In this document: piece after piece, positions 53,569 through 63,400 of the stretch | How the letters are laid out: every line of letters starts with the position of its first letter | Position numbering within the stretch: position 1 is the first letter of the stretch | Assembly (NCBI GenBank): GCA_040506195.1 | Contig: JBEVXH010000010.1 | Location: forward strand, 59,371-123,370 | Length of the DNA: 64,000 nt | From: Thiodiazotropha sp040506195 | Lineage (GTDB): Bacteria > Pseudomonadota > Gammaproteobacteria > Chromatiales > Chromatiaceae | Reading direction: 5' to 3' | Notes under the pieces: generated by a model | Seen by the model: the letters and a program-made list of their open reading frames with translations, nothing else | Databases searched by the model: none | Told to the model about the DNA's origin: nothing | Position numbers and translations under genes: made by a program

Positions 53569-54846
53569 TCAGGATCTATTGGAATCCTCATCCTGCTGGG
53601 AGGGAGAGCGAATACCGAGTGTCTTGCGCATCTCGGAGATGGGGCCTTCCCCGGCCTGGATCTGTCTTCGTATATCCTCAAGCCCTTGGTTGGCGGGTTG
53701 ATCAGTACACTGTGCCTTGCGCTGCTGTCGCGTCCGCTCACGGGCCTTGCGCTCCTCATGCACCTTGATCCCGAGGTTGGATTCAAACTCGCCTTTTTTC
53801 AACGCTTTGCACAAGGAATTCAGAAAGCTCATCTCGTCGTAGAGCGGCTTCATGCCACGCTGCTCCGAGCGGATCCGCCCCTCCAGCTCATCGAGAATGG
53901 CCTGGCGCTGGTCCGGTGGGACCCTGCTGAGATAGCGATCAGCCAGTTCACGCTGGTTAGCCGAGAGGCGCCGGGGGTAGATCAACGGCGCTTCGCCTTC
54001 CCCACGGAGCACAAAATTTTTCCGCTCGCCCTGGTGGGTAGTAGTAGTTTTTTTGTTATCACTACAACTACAACCGGCCGGGGTTAAATTTTGAGGGTGC
54101 AAATTTTTCCCACCCTCTTCCACCGGGTTCAGTTTTTGACCCTGGTGACCCGGACCATTTCGGCTGGATGCATGGCCTCGAAGCTCGGTCATGACCCTGG
54201 CGCTGAAGGCGAAGAAGCGATGCGGCATATTCTTTTCCACCACTTCAGTCGCCTGTATGCGCCGGGTGACCGGATGCTCATCGGCGCAGACATCGCGGCC
54301 CGCCTCGATGTCCTCATCGATGGTGGATAGTGCTCCCTGGGCGACGGCCCGCACCCGGGCATGGCGATGCCCGATTGATTCCCGCAGGAACTGCATATAG
54401 CCGGAGTCGAGATGCAGCGCATCGACCAGTGGCAGGGGCTCGTCATGCAGGGCGTAGACATTTCCCTGGAAGCGACCGTTCGTCTCCCGGAGGCGTGCAC
54501 ACAGGGTCAACCAGCGGGTGACCCGCAGAATGGCGATGGCGCGGGAGATGGTGGCCTTGGAGGAGACATTGGCCGTCCTCGCAATGGAGGCGTAACTGGG
54601 GAAGGCGGTATTACCGCCGGTATCGCCGGCCTGCAACCGGATACTCATCCATACCAGCTTGTCCACCGGTTCGAGTACCGGGTCTTGTACCACCAGCGTG
54701 GGAAAGGCGGTATGCCGGTTGCCGAGAAACAGCATCGTATCCGAGGCGGGATGAACCCTACCCTCCCCCGCATGTTCGATCGTGGCCTGTATCAGGGCAT
54801 CCAGCGCCAGGGTTTCAGGGCGGACCGCTGAGCCACGCTCATTCAT
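53569..54846 (-). CDS. STY4528-family pathogenicity-island replication protein
   Basis: A 425-residue protein. The conserved N-terminal half includes TMLFLGNRHTAFPTLVVQD, KLVWMSIRLQ and a winged-helix-like VSSKATISRAIAILRVTRWL. The C-terminal half is charged and low in complexity, with a KKTTTTHQGE run coded by A- and CTA-rich repeats. The family is thought to act in ICE replication. The start overlaps the DUF2857 stop by 8 bases. Confidence 0.88.
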   Translation of the reverse strand: MNERGSAVRPETLALDALIQATIEHAGEGRVHPASDTMLFLGNRHTAFPTLVVQDPVLEPVDKLVWMSIRLQAGDTGGNTAFPSYASIARTANVSSKATISRAIAILRVTRWLTLCARLRETNGRFQGNVYALHDEPLPLVDALHLDSGYMQFLRESIGHRHARVRAVAQGALSTIDEDIEAGRDVCADEHPVTRRIQATEVVEKNMPHRFFAFSARVMTELRGHASSRNGPGHQGQKLNPVEEGGKNLHPQNLTPAGCSCSDNKKTTTTHQGERKNFVLRGEGEAPLIYPRRLSANQRELADRYLSRVPPDQRQAILDELEGRIRSEQRGMKPLYDEMSFLNSLCKALKKGEFESNLGIKVHEERKARERTRQQRKAQCTDQPANQGLEDIRRQIQAGEGPISEMRKTLGIRSPSQQDEDSNRS

Positions 54847-55447
54847 CGACTCGTAACCGATTCGCCGCATCCGGTTCGCTGTGGTTGTTCAAATCGCCAT
54901 ACTGGTCCCAGCGTTGGGTCAGGTTCCAGATCGCGCGCATCGACAGGCCGGTTTCCGCCTGCAGTTCGAGATAGGCCTGCGGGGTCAGTAGCCTGGATGC
55001 TTGATCTGCAGCCCGATCCACCCAGGCATGCCACAGCCGGTGCGTGCCCTCCTCATCCGGTTCGGGCGGACGCCCCACGGAGGGATCCACCGAGAGCATG
55101 CGCCGCATGCGGCTGTACTCGCGCGGACCCAGGCCAAACAGCGTCTGCATCATCTCCAGCGGGGCATCGGCCGCGATCAGGGTTTGCTGTGTCTCCTCCG
55201 ACTCCCGCTGTTGGCGCAGATTGTCCATCATCGGCCAATAGCTCTGCCGGTCGAGGCCGATCTGCAGGCAATGGACACGCAGGGACTCGATACGGTAGAG
55301 GTCCGAGAGACTCATCTCCCGCAGGGCCTCAATCTCCCTGGGCCCGAAGTTCATGGTGCGCAATGCCGGGTAGTCCCCTTCGGCCAGGCAGCGGATCGCG
55401 TACAGGAGTACCGCCGTGATCAGATCCGATTCCTTGGTGCCTTCCAT
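54839..55447 (-). CDS. DUF2857-family ICE protein
   Basis: A 202-residue soluble protein, mostly helical; ALREMSLSDLYRIESLRVHCLQI and LFGLGPREYSRMRRML are family features. It is always next to ParB and STY4528 genes in type G elements. A GGGGG-rich site precedes the ATG, which lies 4 bases after the ParB stop. Confidence 0.87.
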   Translation of the reverse strand: MEGTKESDLITAVLLYAIRCLAEGDYPALRTMNFGPREIEALREMSLSDLYRIESLRVHCLQIGLDRQSYWPMMDNLRQQRESEETQQTLIAADAPLEMMQTLFGLGPREYSRMRRMLSVDPSVGRPPEPDEEGTHRLWHAWVDRAADQASRLLTPQAYLELQAETGLSMRAIWNLTQRWDQYGDLNNHSEPDAANRLRVDE

Positions 55448-55451
55448 CCCC

Positions 55452-57026
55452 CTACTCCCAAAGCCGTGTTTCGGTCTCTTCCGCCAGATGGCGGATCCGG
55501 CGATAGGTATCCATCAGGTTTAGTAGATCATGCCAGTCCGGATCACCCACGCGGCGCCACAGCCGGTAACCGGTATTGCCTGGATCGAGTGTCCATACCC
55601 CGCCAAACAGCAGACCCGCATCCTGCTGTTCAAGGGCCCGACGCAGCACCGATTCTGCCGGTAGCATCGGCACCACGGACTCGATCGGCGCAACGGTCAT
55701 CTCCGCGCTCGCGGCCAGGTGCCACCAGACCATGGAGATCTGGCTCAGGGTCTCGTCATCCAGCTGATCGGCGAGGGCTGGGTCCGGTACGTCACGCAGA
55801 ATGAATCCCAGCCCCATGCCGGAGAGCGGCTCCACGAGGTCGCCGATGCCGTTGCGTTGTGCCAGGCGGAACGCCAAGGTCCAGGCCCGTGCCCGCAAGG
55901 ATTTGAGATCACTGGGAGCGGATGGGCTTTGGGTCAGGATCTGCTCGACAGGGGAACCAGGTGCTTCCAGGGACACCTCTTCAGCTAGATCCGTTACCTT
56001 AGAAATGATCTCTCTATCGCCCTCTGTTGACCTATCAGGCTCTATGTTCTTTTCTGGATCTTCGCAGGAGGTGTTGCGGTCGACAGCATTTGGTTCGATT
56101 GGCGGCGAGTGCGAATGCGGCTGAGATTTTTCTGTTGGGGTAGCAGCCTCTTCTGTCTCACGGGTAGAGTCCTCCTCATCTTCGCATTTGGGAATCGTTA
56201 GTACCTCTCCCGCGAGCTGCGCGTCGAGTTCCACGCGTACCCTGTTGATGCTGACCTCTGCCTGCTCCGCGATCTCGGACTCGATTGCCCCCTGTAGCTG
56301 CCCGTTATCCCAGTCGGGACCATCATAGCGCCGGCACAACGCAGCAAATACCTCATCGAAGGCCGCTTCGTCACCCAGGCCATGTCTTTGCCAGAGCTGA
56401 AGCGCCGCATCATCCAGCGCACGGATTCTCTGTACCTGCGGTCTGCCCAATCCCCCGTTCAATGCCCGCGGGATCAGTGGCAGCAGCCGCTTGACCGCAT
56501 AGCCCATGCGTGAGATCAATCCCTGGCTGAGCGCGTATCCACCGGCATGCAGCGCCATCTCGAGCCTTCTTTGGGAGAGTGCTTCGATACCCAGCTCAGC
56601 TTCGAGCAGTTGCTTGATATCAAAGACCGCCCGCGCCTTGTCGATAAAGTTCAAACTGCCACGCAGATCGTTTTCCCGTAGATGCGCCAGAAGCACGTCA
56701 GATTCCCGGTTCCAGGGTTTGAAAATGCACTGCACCTGCGAGAATCGGTTATCACCGGTTTCCTCGTACAGCTCTTTGAGTATGAGCAAGCGGGTATTAC
56801 CACCCGAATGAACGATGTAGTCAGTGGTTCCGGGCCGCTGGGTGATGACCAGCGGCTGATCGAGGCCGTTGGCCCGTATCGAGGCCTTTATCCGGTCATA
56901 TTCGGGATTCTCGCCATGGCGTGGATTGCGCTCGTAGGGCATGATACGGCGCACATCCAGCAGAATCGCAGTCGATTCTTTGATGGCTGCTTTTGCCGGC
57001 TCACCATTTGCCACCTGGCTATCCAT
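55452..57026 (-). CDS. parB: ParB-family protein, PFGI-1 class (TIGR03764)
   Basis: A 524-residue ParB-like protein. The ParB N-terminal domain begins LLDVRRIMPYERNPRHGENPEYDRIKASI, followed by NTRLLILKELYEE and AHLRENDLRGSLN, then an HTH region (QRRLEMALHAGGYALSQGLISRMGYAV). The C-terminal half is specific to the class. The start at MDSQVAN overlaps the FlhC-like stop by 8 bases; an earlier ATG at 57074 is an alternative. It serves in partition or regulation of the element. Confidence 0.9.
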   Translation of the reverse strand: MDSQVANGEPAKAAIKESTAILLDVRRIMPYERNPRHGENPEYDRIKASIRANGLDQPLVITQRPGTTDYIVHSGGNTRLLILKELYEETGDNRFSQVQCIFKPWNRESDVLLAHLRENDLRGSLNFIDKARAVFDIKQLLEAELGIEALSQRRLEMALHAGGYALSQGLISRMGYAVKRLLPLIPRALNGGLGRPQVQRIRALDDAALQLWQRHGLGDEAAFDEVFAALCRRYDGPDWDNGQLQGAIESEIAEQAEVSINRVRVELDAQLAGEVLTIPKCEDEEDSTRETEEAATPTEKSQPHSHSPPIEPNAVDRNTSCEDPEKNIEPDRSTEGDREIISKVTDLAEEVSLEAPGSPVEQILTQSPSAPSDLKSLRARAWTLAFRLAQRNGIGDLVEPLSGMGLGFILRDVPDPALADQLDDETLSQISMVWWHLAASAEMTVAPIESVVPMLPAESVLRRALEQQDAGLLFGGVWTLDPGNTGYRLWRRVGDPDWHDLLNLMDTYRRIRHLAEETETRLWE

Positions 57027-57693
57027 CGATCCCACCGCAGGTTGGGCGTTTCTTTTTTCTTCTTTGGTGTTCATGACATTCTGAACAAACCACCTTCCGC
57101 CTTCCCATAGGTCGATACTCGAGCGCCGCACCGCAACTTCGGCAGCGATGATTGAAATATTCCGTACAGGCTGGGCAGGTCGATCCTGTATTGCCGGGCG
57201 GACCGATGTAGGACATGCTGCAGTGATCACAGGTCTGTTCGTACCATGCCTTGATCCTGACCAAGCGGGGTACAAAGAAAGCGCGTGTCAGGTTCAGAAG
57301 GGGTTTGTCTACAATCCCCACATAGGCTTCGTAGACATGGATCAGCACTTTGGCTGCCGTGCGCTTGATTTTTCCCAAGTGCTGAAACAATCGCCACACC
57401 AGGTTCGCATGTAACAGGCGACGATTGCATTTCAAATACCAGGTATCTGTGAACGGGACTTGCCCGGGAGGTGATGACGTCCCGGTAAGTCGCAGGTAGA
57501 GCCCGCTGACGACCTTTTTCGTCAGGCCGGTCAACTGGCATACCAAGGAAGCCCGGGCGCCCAGTTTAACCAGATGAACTGCCTCGAGGGTATGTCGTGC
57601 TTGATTGACGACATCGATGTTCTCGGGAACGCTTGCTTCTTTTTCCTGCTTGGCAAACAGAGCAAGCAACCGTTTGGTATTACCAACGCACAT
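57019..57693 (-). CDS. FlhC-like transcriptional activator (SetC type)
   Basis: A 224-residue protein with an HTH-like segment (ASLVCQLTGLTKKVVSGLYLRLTG) and a C-terminal zinc site made of four C-x2-C pairs (CDHCSM, CPACTE, CRSCG, CSECH), the hallmark of FlhC. FlhC pairs with FlhD to activate transcription. In SXT the homologues SetC and SetD switch on the transfer genes, so this pair is the likely master control of the ICE. It is not part of a flagellar cluster. Confidence 0.9.
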   Translation of the reverse strand: MCVGNTKRLLALFAKQEKEASVPENIDVVNQARHTLEAVHLVKLGARASLVCQLTGLTKKVVSGLYLRLTGTSSPPGQVPFTDTWYLKCNRRLLHANLVWRLFQHLGKIKRTAAKVLIHVYEAYVGIVDKPLLNLTRAFFVPRLVRIKAWYEQTCDHCSMSYIGPPGNTGSTCPACTEYFNHRCRSCGAALEYRPMGRRKVVCSECHEHQRRKKKRPTCGGIDG

Positions 57694-57713
57694 CGGTGGG
57701 CTACCGGTTTCAA

Positions 57714-58007
57714 TCAGGAGAGAACAGCCAGACTGGCGGCCTGGAGTACCGCATCAACCTCTACGGTATTTCCCTCAGTGAGTGCCTTGAAAAGCCGGTA
57801 CCACCACACGGTATCACCACGAGCCGCTATCAACGGCACCTTGACCTGGGCGATTTTTGTCAGATATTCGGCGGGTGCTTGTGCCAGCAGGCCTGCGAGT
57901 TCCGGTGACATCCCCAGCAGAGGCGCCGCCACATCGGGATCTTCACGGGCGATGTCTCGAACATGAATCAAGTACTCGATATTGACACTGGAAAAATCGA
58001 TTTTCAT
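57714..58007 (-). CDS. FlhD-like transcriptional co-activator (SetD type)
   Basis: A 97-residue protein with NIEYLIHVRDIAREDPDVAAPLLGM, matching the FlhD N-terminal fold and its dimer helix. The start MKIDFSS has GGGAGAGG upstream. It precedes the FlhC-like gene by 20 bases in the normal flhDC order, and both head the maintenance block. Confidence 0.88.
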   Translation of the reverse strand: MKIDFSSVNIEYLIHVRDIAREDPDVAAPLLGMSPELAGLLAQAPAEYLTKIAQVKVPLIAARGDTVWWYRLFKALTEGNTVEVDAVLQAASLAVLS

Positions 58008-58144
58008 GGCTACCTCTCCCTGTTGAACTTCTTCCTTGCCCATGTTAGGGACCTAGATGGAAATAAATGAGCTCGAAAGCCCATCCATATAAAACCGCTT
58101 TTGTGCTTGTTTACTACCAACTTTTAATATATGAGCGCCTAATG

Positions 58145-58157
58145 TGAACAACGTTCA
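58145..58157. promoter_or_regulatory. Palindrome upstream of the FlhD-like gene
   Basis: TGAAC, AAC, GTTCA forms a perfect inverted repeat 140 bases before the FlhD-like start. It might be an operator for a repressor of the activator pair; evidence is only the palindrome and its place. Confidence 0.3.
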
Positions 58158-58291
58158 TAGTTGTTTTACGATTTATATCATTCTCTTCGCGAAGGCTTAC
58201 ATTGCTAACGGACGCCAACCTATTCCGAGGGACGAACAATGGCCCGGTGGAGCGACCATAGCCATGAGAAGTACTTCGGCCCTGGAAGTGA

Positions 58292-58837
58292 CTGAAAATT
58301 CTTTCTGTAACAGGGCGTTGCCGGGTTGACGGCACGCAATGTCGCGAGCGAAATCAGTTACCCAGCAAGTTCGTTATATCTGGTTTTTTCCTTGATGACC
58401 TTATCCAGCATATCAATTCACGCACCTTGGATCGGCTATTACGGGTTATGACCGATGTTCAATTACAGAACTGGGTATACGAAGATCTGTCTCATTTAGC
58501 TCGGCCAACTGCATCTCCACTTTACTTATGCTTATGCTGATCCCAACCACAGGGCGCTTATATTTGAACATCGTCATACTGAGGACAAGTCGCTACCGGA
58601 GTTGAACTTAGAAAAATCATTCGGGAATTCGCGGTCATTAAAGCCACACTTAAACCACTTGCACCCAACCGAAGCGAAAGTGAGACTGCACACGTTGCTT
58701 GTGCCCCTTGGGCCGAGGTACACGGAATCTGTATACCGGGTATCACACGTACACTCGGCACTGTAGCTGAGGAATCCGTCAAAGACTATGTGACAACACT
58801 GATGGAAAACCACTTCAATTTTTTTACGAACACATGA
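58292..58837 (+). pseudogene. Possible degenerate coding region before the excisionase gene
   Basis: Two open segments without start codons share one frame (58292-58537 and 58583-58837), split by three stop codons. The first reads ...FFLDDLIQHINSRTLDRLL..., the second ...ELRKIIREFAVIKATLKPLAP..., both protein-like. A third frame bridges the break. I do not recognise a family. It could be a decayed gene or chance. Confidence 0.3.
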
Positions 58838-59037
58838 AGAAAATGAGTAACTGATTTCATCGCGACTGTAGAAGCCTTCGCTTTACCAATTGGGAAGCAC
58901 TCAATCAAGCTCAAAACATCGACCCTCGGCATGGGTTTTCAAGCCTGAATTTGTATAGCGCTAGCTCCAAGATAGCTGGGACCATTCTGGCGAATGCCAG
59001 ACGATATATGACCATGCAAGCAGGAGGGATCGAAACA

Positions 59038-59229
59038 ATGAAGTGGGTTAAACTAATGAAGTATTGCGACCTTTCTGGAGATACCGCCAATGCGGTGCAT
59101 GCTAGGCGCAAAAAAGGGATTTGGCTGGACGGCATCCACTGCCAGGTCCGAAACAAGAATCTCTGGATCAACACGGAGGCAGTTGAAAAATGGGTAGAGA
59201 ACGGTCTGTTAAGCTCGCGAGAGGCGTAA
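59038..59229 (+). CDS. xis: Excisionase-like protein
   Basis: A 63-residue protein with the pattern WVKLMKYCDLSGDTANAVHAR and KNLWINTEAVEKWVE, as in short phage excisionases. AGGAGGG lies 10 bases before the ATG. It overlaps the integrase gene start by 40 bases, so the two are co-expressed. Confidence 0.82.
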   Translation: MKWVKLMKYCDLSGDTANAVHARRKKGIWLDGIHCQVRNKNLWINTEAVEKWVENGLLSSREA

Positions 59230-60407
59230 GGATCAGGGACTATGCAAGTGGTGTACGCTCTATCGAAATCCAGTTTCAGTATCGTGGCGTGCAATGCAAA
59301 GAGACCCTGACTGGCCTTGATCCCGACAAGAAAGCTGACCAGCGCTACGCCATCAATCTTAAGGCGGAAATAGAGAACGCCATCGAGCGCCAGACTTTCC
59401 GTTATAATGAATATTTCCCCAATGCGAAGCGCGCCCGTTTATTTGGTCACGCCAAATCCAATATCACAATTAAAGAACTGCTTGAAAACTGGTTGAAGGA
59501 TATCGAGCGGACGCACCCCCATAGCACTTATCGTTGTTACAGGAAGAGTTGCCAGGCTCATCTTATCCCTGAATTTGGGGATTATCGTGCCCGTGATCTA
59601 ACCCCTCAGGCGATTCGCGAATGGATTCGTAACCGCACGGGTAGCCTGAAAAGTATCCGCAATGATCTCACACCCCTACGTGCCATTCTCGACCAGGCTT
59701 TGAATGACGACATTATCGATAAGAACCCACTCGACAAGATCAAAGTCAGCAAGCTAGTCAATCGAACGCAGGCAAAAACCGACTATGTGGTCGATCCGTT
59801 CACCGAGGAAGAGATAAAGGCTGTGCTGGCCGTTGCCAATGGATACGACCCACGGATTCGAAATCTTCTGCAATTTGCGTTTTATACCGGGTTACGCACA
59901 TCGGAGCTCTTTGGCCTCAAATGGAGTGACATAGGTTGGCGTAATGGGACGGTTCGTGTTCAGCGTGCCGTTGTCGAGAGAAAACTCAAAGAAACGAAAA
60001 CCAAGGCAGGGACCCGAGATGTAATTCTCCTGCCAGCCGCACTGGACGCCTTAAATGATCAAAAACAATATAGCCATGTGGGAGGCGAGTTTGTCTTCGT
60101 GCGCATGAAGCAACGCGGACCTCTCATCGACTATGAACACCTTGAGCGACCCTGGAGGTACATCATCAAACATGCCAAGGTACGTTACCGTAACCCCTAC
60201 CAGACACGTCATACCTATGCCAGCCAACTCCTATCTGGGGGTGAAAACCCTCTATTTGTTGCCCAGCAGATGGGACATAAAACCACCGAGATGATCATGC
60301 GCCATTATGGGCGCTGGGTGGAACAAGCGGAAGAAAAACACCAACATGTTTTTGTGTCTGGATTCGGTCAGGGTGAAATCTCACATGGAAAAATCAAGGC
60401 TCGTTAG
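59190..60407 (+). CDS. int: Tyrosine-recombinase integrase, DUF3596/Arm-DNA-binding type
   Basis: A 405-residue phage-type integrase. An N-terminal arm-binding domain (GVRIRDYASGVRSIEIQFQYRGV) and a SAM-like core-binding domain (ITIKELLENWLKDIE) lead to the catalytic domain: TGLRTSELFGL (first arginine), YQTRHTYASQLL (box II, with Y in place of the first His), GHKTTEMIMRHYGRW (His and nucleophilic Tyr). It overlaps xis. Its 3' end lies only 11 bases from the stop codon of the HEAT-repeat gene. Confidence 0.93.
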   Translation: MGRERSVKLARGVRIRDYASGVRSIEIQFQYRGVQCKETLTGLDPDKKADQRYAINLKAEIENAIERQTFRYNEYFPNAKRARLFGHAKSNITIKELLENWLKDIERTHPHSTYRCYRKSCQAHLIPEFGDYRARDLTPQAIREWIRNRTGSLKSIRNDLTPLRAILDQALNDDIIDKNPLDKIKVSKLVNRTQAKTDYVVDPFTEEEIKAVLAVANGYDPRIRNLLQFAFYTGLRTSELFGLKWSDIGWRNGTVRVQRAVVERKLKETKTKAGTRDVILLPAALDALNDQKQYSHVGGEFVFVRMKQRGPLIDYEHLERPWRYIIKHAKVRYRNPYQTRHTYASQLLSGGENPLFVAQQMGHKTTEMIMRHYGRWVEQAEEKHQHVFVSGFGQGEISHGKIKAR

Positions 60408-60418
60408 CCTGGATCAGC

Positions 60419-63400
60419 TCAGGTCAGGCTCTTCAGCTTGTTGATGACTTCTTGTGCACGGGCCTCCAGCTTGGTGGTTTCACTGTTGGTTGGCGGTGCT
60501 TGCTCAATAGCCTCTACGGCCTCTACCGCTTTTAACTGCACGAGGGCCTTGAGCACGGCCCTGCGGACTTGAGGCCACTGGAAACGCAGCGCTGCCATCA
60601 ATGCGGGAATAGCCCTTGCATCCTTTTTACGGCCCAGTCCAAGTGCAGCGGATTTCAATGCCGGTCCTGTTTGATACTTCCCGGAACCTTCCAAAAATGC
60701 GCAGAGAAATTCAACCGTACTTTTTGACTTTAGTGGCTCGAAGATCCTGGGTAACTCCTGAATACCGTAAGTATCGATTGTCAACTCAATTCTATTTTGC
60801 GGAAAATATCGCCGAAGCAGCACGGAAACCACTCTCTCTCCATGTTTTACCAGGGCATCCACTGCTGCACGTGATCTGTCGTGGTCTAATGCTGAAAGCT
60901 CATCCAGCAATATGGAAATGACGCTAGGATCGTCTATCAAATAGACCATATCCCGGATCGCTTTCGGATACCTGCGTTTCGGTTGAGCGGTAATCACTTC
61001 AAGCACATTCTCCTTATCCAGCATCAGAGAATGCTGAAACTGATCAGCATCGTTAGCGGCTATCGCCAGTAGCGCTATTTCCCTGGGGCTGGTCGGTTTC
61101 CAGGATAGGTGATACAACGCCTTGGCGCATGCCTCTTGAACCGCTAGAGAGTCGCTATTCAAGGCCGAGCGCAACAACATCACCACCTCACTACCGCCGA
61201 TTTGTGTCAATGCCTCAATGGCCGGCACAGCACTCCGGCGGGCTCCATGGATCAGACTGGCTAATGGGGTTAGCGCTTTGCGCGATCCGGCCGCCCCTAA
61301 GGCCGCTATGAGGGCCGTTTCAACATCCTTCTCCGATACTTGCTGCAATTCGGTTGATTCACACCTGTTCATCCATCTGTCCAGGGTGTCGAGCAGAGCC
61401 TGTTCAAGCTTGTGGCCATCACAGCGCATCAAGGTTCTCGCGGCAACCATCACTTCCGCAGGATGATCGCTCTGTAGGCTTTTTTCAATTAACGGCAGTA
61501 TTTCCGGAACATACCGGGCGGCAATATTCGAGAGCGTCAAACATGACCAGACATTAGGCACAGAATGAAACAGAGATACCAGATACCGTCCATCGGACTC
61601 ATCAAACCTGGCAACTTCTTCAAGCAATGTCTTGGAAAAATCTTTCGACCCGGCAATATAGTCCAGTAAAAAGGGTAAATGGCTCTTTTCAAGCGTCCCC
61701 CAAGGTCTGCCCCTTTGATCGAGTGAGGCAAAACAGACCACCTCTTCCAAAGGCGTCTCAGGCTGCCAACTCAAACTATTTAAGAGCAGATGCCGTGCCT
61801 CGTAACACCTTCCGGGTTCATTTTGATAATCGACTAGAGCAGCCCGCAGGAGAGGAATAGCTTCCTGTTTCATCGACCCCAGCAACTGCGGTTTCCGACT
61901 CTCCATCGCCCGTGCCACCCTTGACTCAAGTAGCCTCTTTTCTAGCAGTTCCTTGTCGTAACCAAAGCCAAGCAAGGCCTTTTCCGCGGCCTTGCGCTCA
62001 TAGGTCGCATCTGAATCGATGATTGGCAGGATCAATTCCGAAGTCTCAACCGCACCGAGCAATGCCAAGACATCGATTGCATAAGCGCGTTGGCGGCTGG
62101 GCTTCTTCGACAGCTCACCGATCATTCGATTGATGGTTTCTGAGCGGCATGCGGAGTTGTTCGCTAGTTGCGCGGCTTTGTACCTCTCCTGCCGGTTACT
62201 CCCCAGCAGTACATTCCACAGCTTCTCAAGTACGTCCGGTGCCGAGCCCACACACGGATCTAATGACACAAATGATTCTAATATACTGTCACCACTTGTC
62301 TCATCCGCAATCTCCGCACTATGCTTTTCGAGTTCATATAGGGCTGATTCGATCACGTCGCAGATCTGCTGGCTTTTTTCACATTCCAGGCACCTTTTCA
62401 ATGAAGCTATCGAACTTACGGCCCCTCTGCGTTTAAGTGCATTTACCGCCTCTATTCTGACCTCATCACAGGTGTGCTCCAATGCCCGCTCCAAAACCGC
62501 ATTGACATCAGGCTGCGAATATTTGGAGATTGACCTGACACAGGCAACCCAAACGGAACTCGCCTGCCAGGCCGGTTCTATATCCTCAAGGGGTAACCCC
62601 AGCTGATACTCCAGTTCATGCAAACAGATTTCCGTCTTGAAACGCCCCATAATGTTGACCAAAGGGATACGTACATCATGGTGCTCGGTCAGACTCCTCA
62701 ACGCTTCGCTTACCACGGGTATAACATTTTCACCACCCAGTTTCAGTATTGCTCTGGCAGCAGCCAACCTGGATTCATGACTGAATGGTTTCAGAAGTTC
62801 GTCGGCAATTTCAGGTACAGCAAACTCCGCCTTTTTAGCAGCGAGCGCCTTGATCGCCAAGGTACGTATATGAGAGCGCTTATCCTGCAACATCTGGAGA
62901 AGTTCCTGTTCATCCAGCTCACACCGCTGCAGCAAACTTTTAAATGCATTTATCTGTACGGATTTCTCCCTATCTGACAAGGCCTTTCGTAATAATGAGA
63001 CCGCCTGGGGGGCTTCAGATCCAGCCAGTTCCAACACAGCGGACAGGCGGGTGTCGGAACATTCATCGTTCAACGACGCCCCCATCTCCGCTATACGTTC
63101 ATCTTCCGAAGGAGCCAAGGTCTGCTCTTTTTCAACCCCGATAACCACTCCTGCACGACGCTTGAGAACAGGATTATCAACCGTTTCATAGAGCTGAGTG
63201 AGACGTTCTCTCGAAATACCCTCATCGATAACCGCCAGCGCATTGATAGCGGCCAGTTGAATCATAGGCTCATTGGAATCCAATGCCTCCAGCACGAACT
63301 GATTCGCCTGTTCATTCGGCTGCTTTTTTAGAACCAACAAAGCAAATAGTTGCTTGGTCAGATTGGAAGTTTTCAAATGGTAGACCGTACCCTCTTTCCA

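Noticed and set aside
53493..53768. A plus-strand frame across the paired palindromes
   Set aside because: It runs antisense into the STY4528-type gene and has no ribosome binding site.
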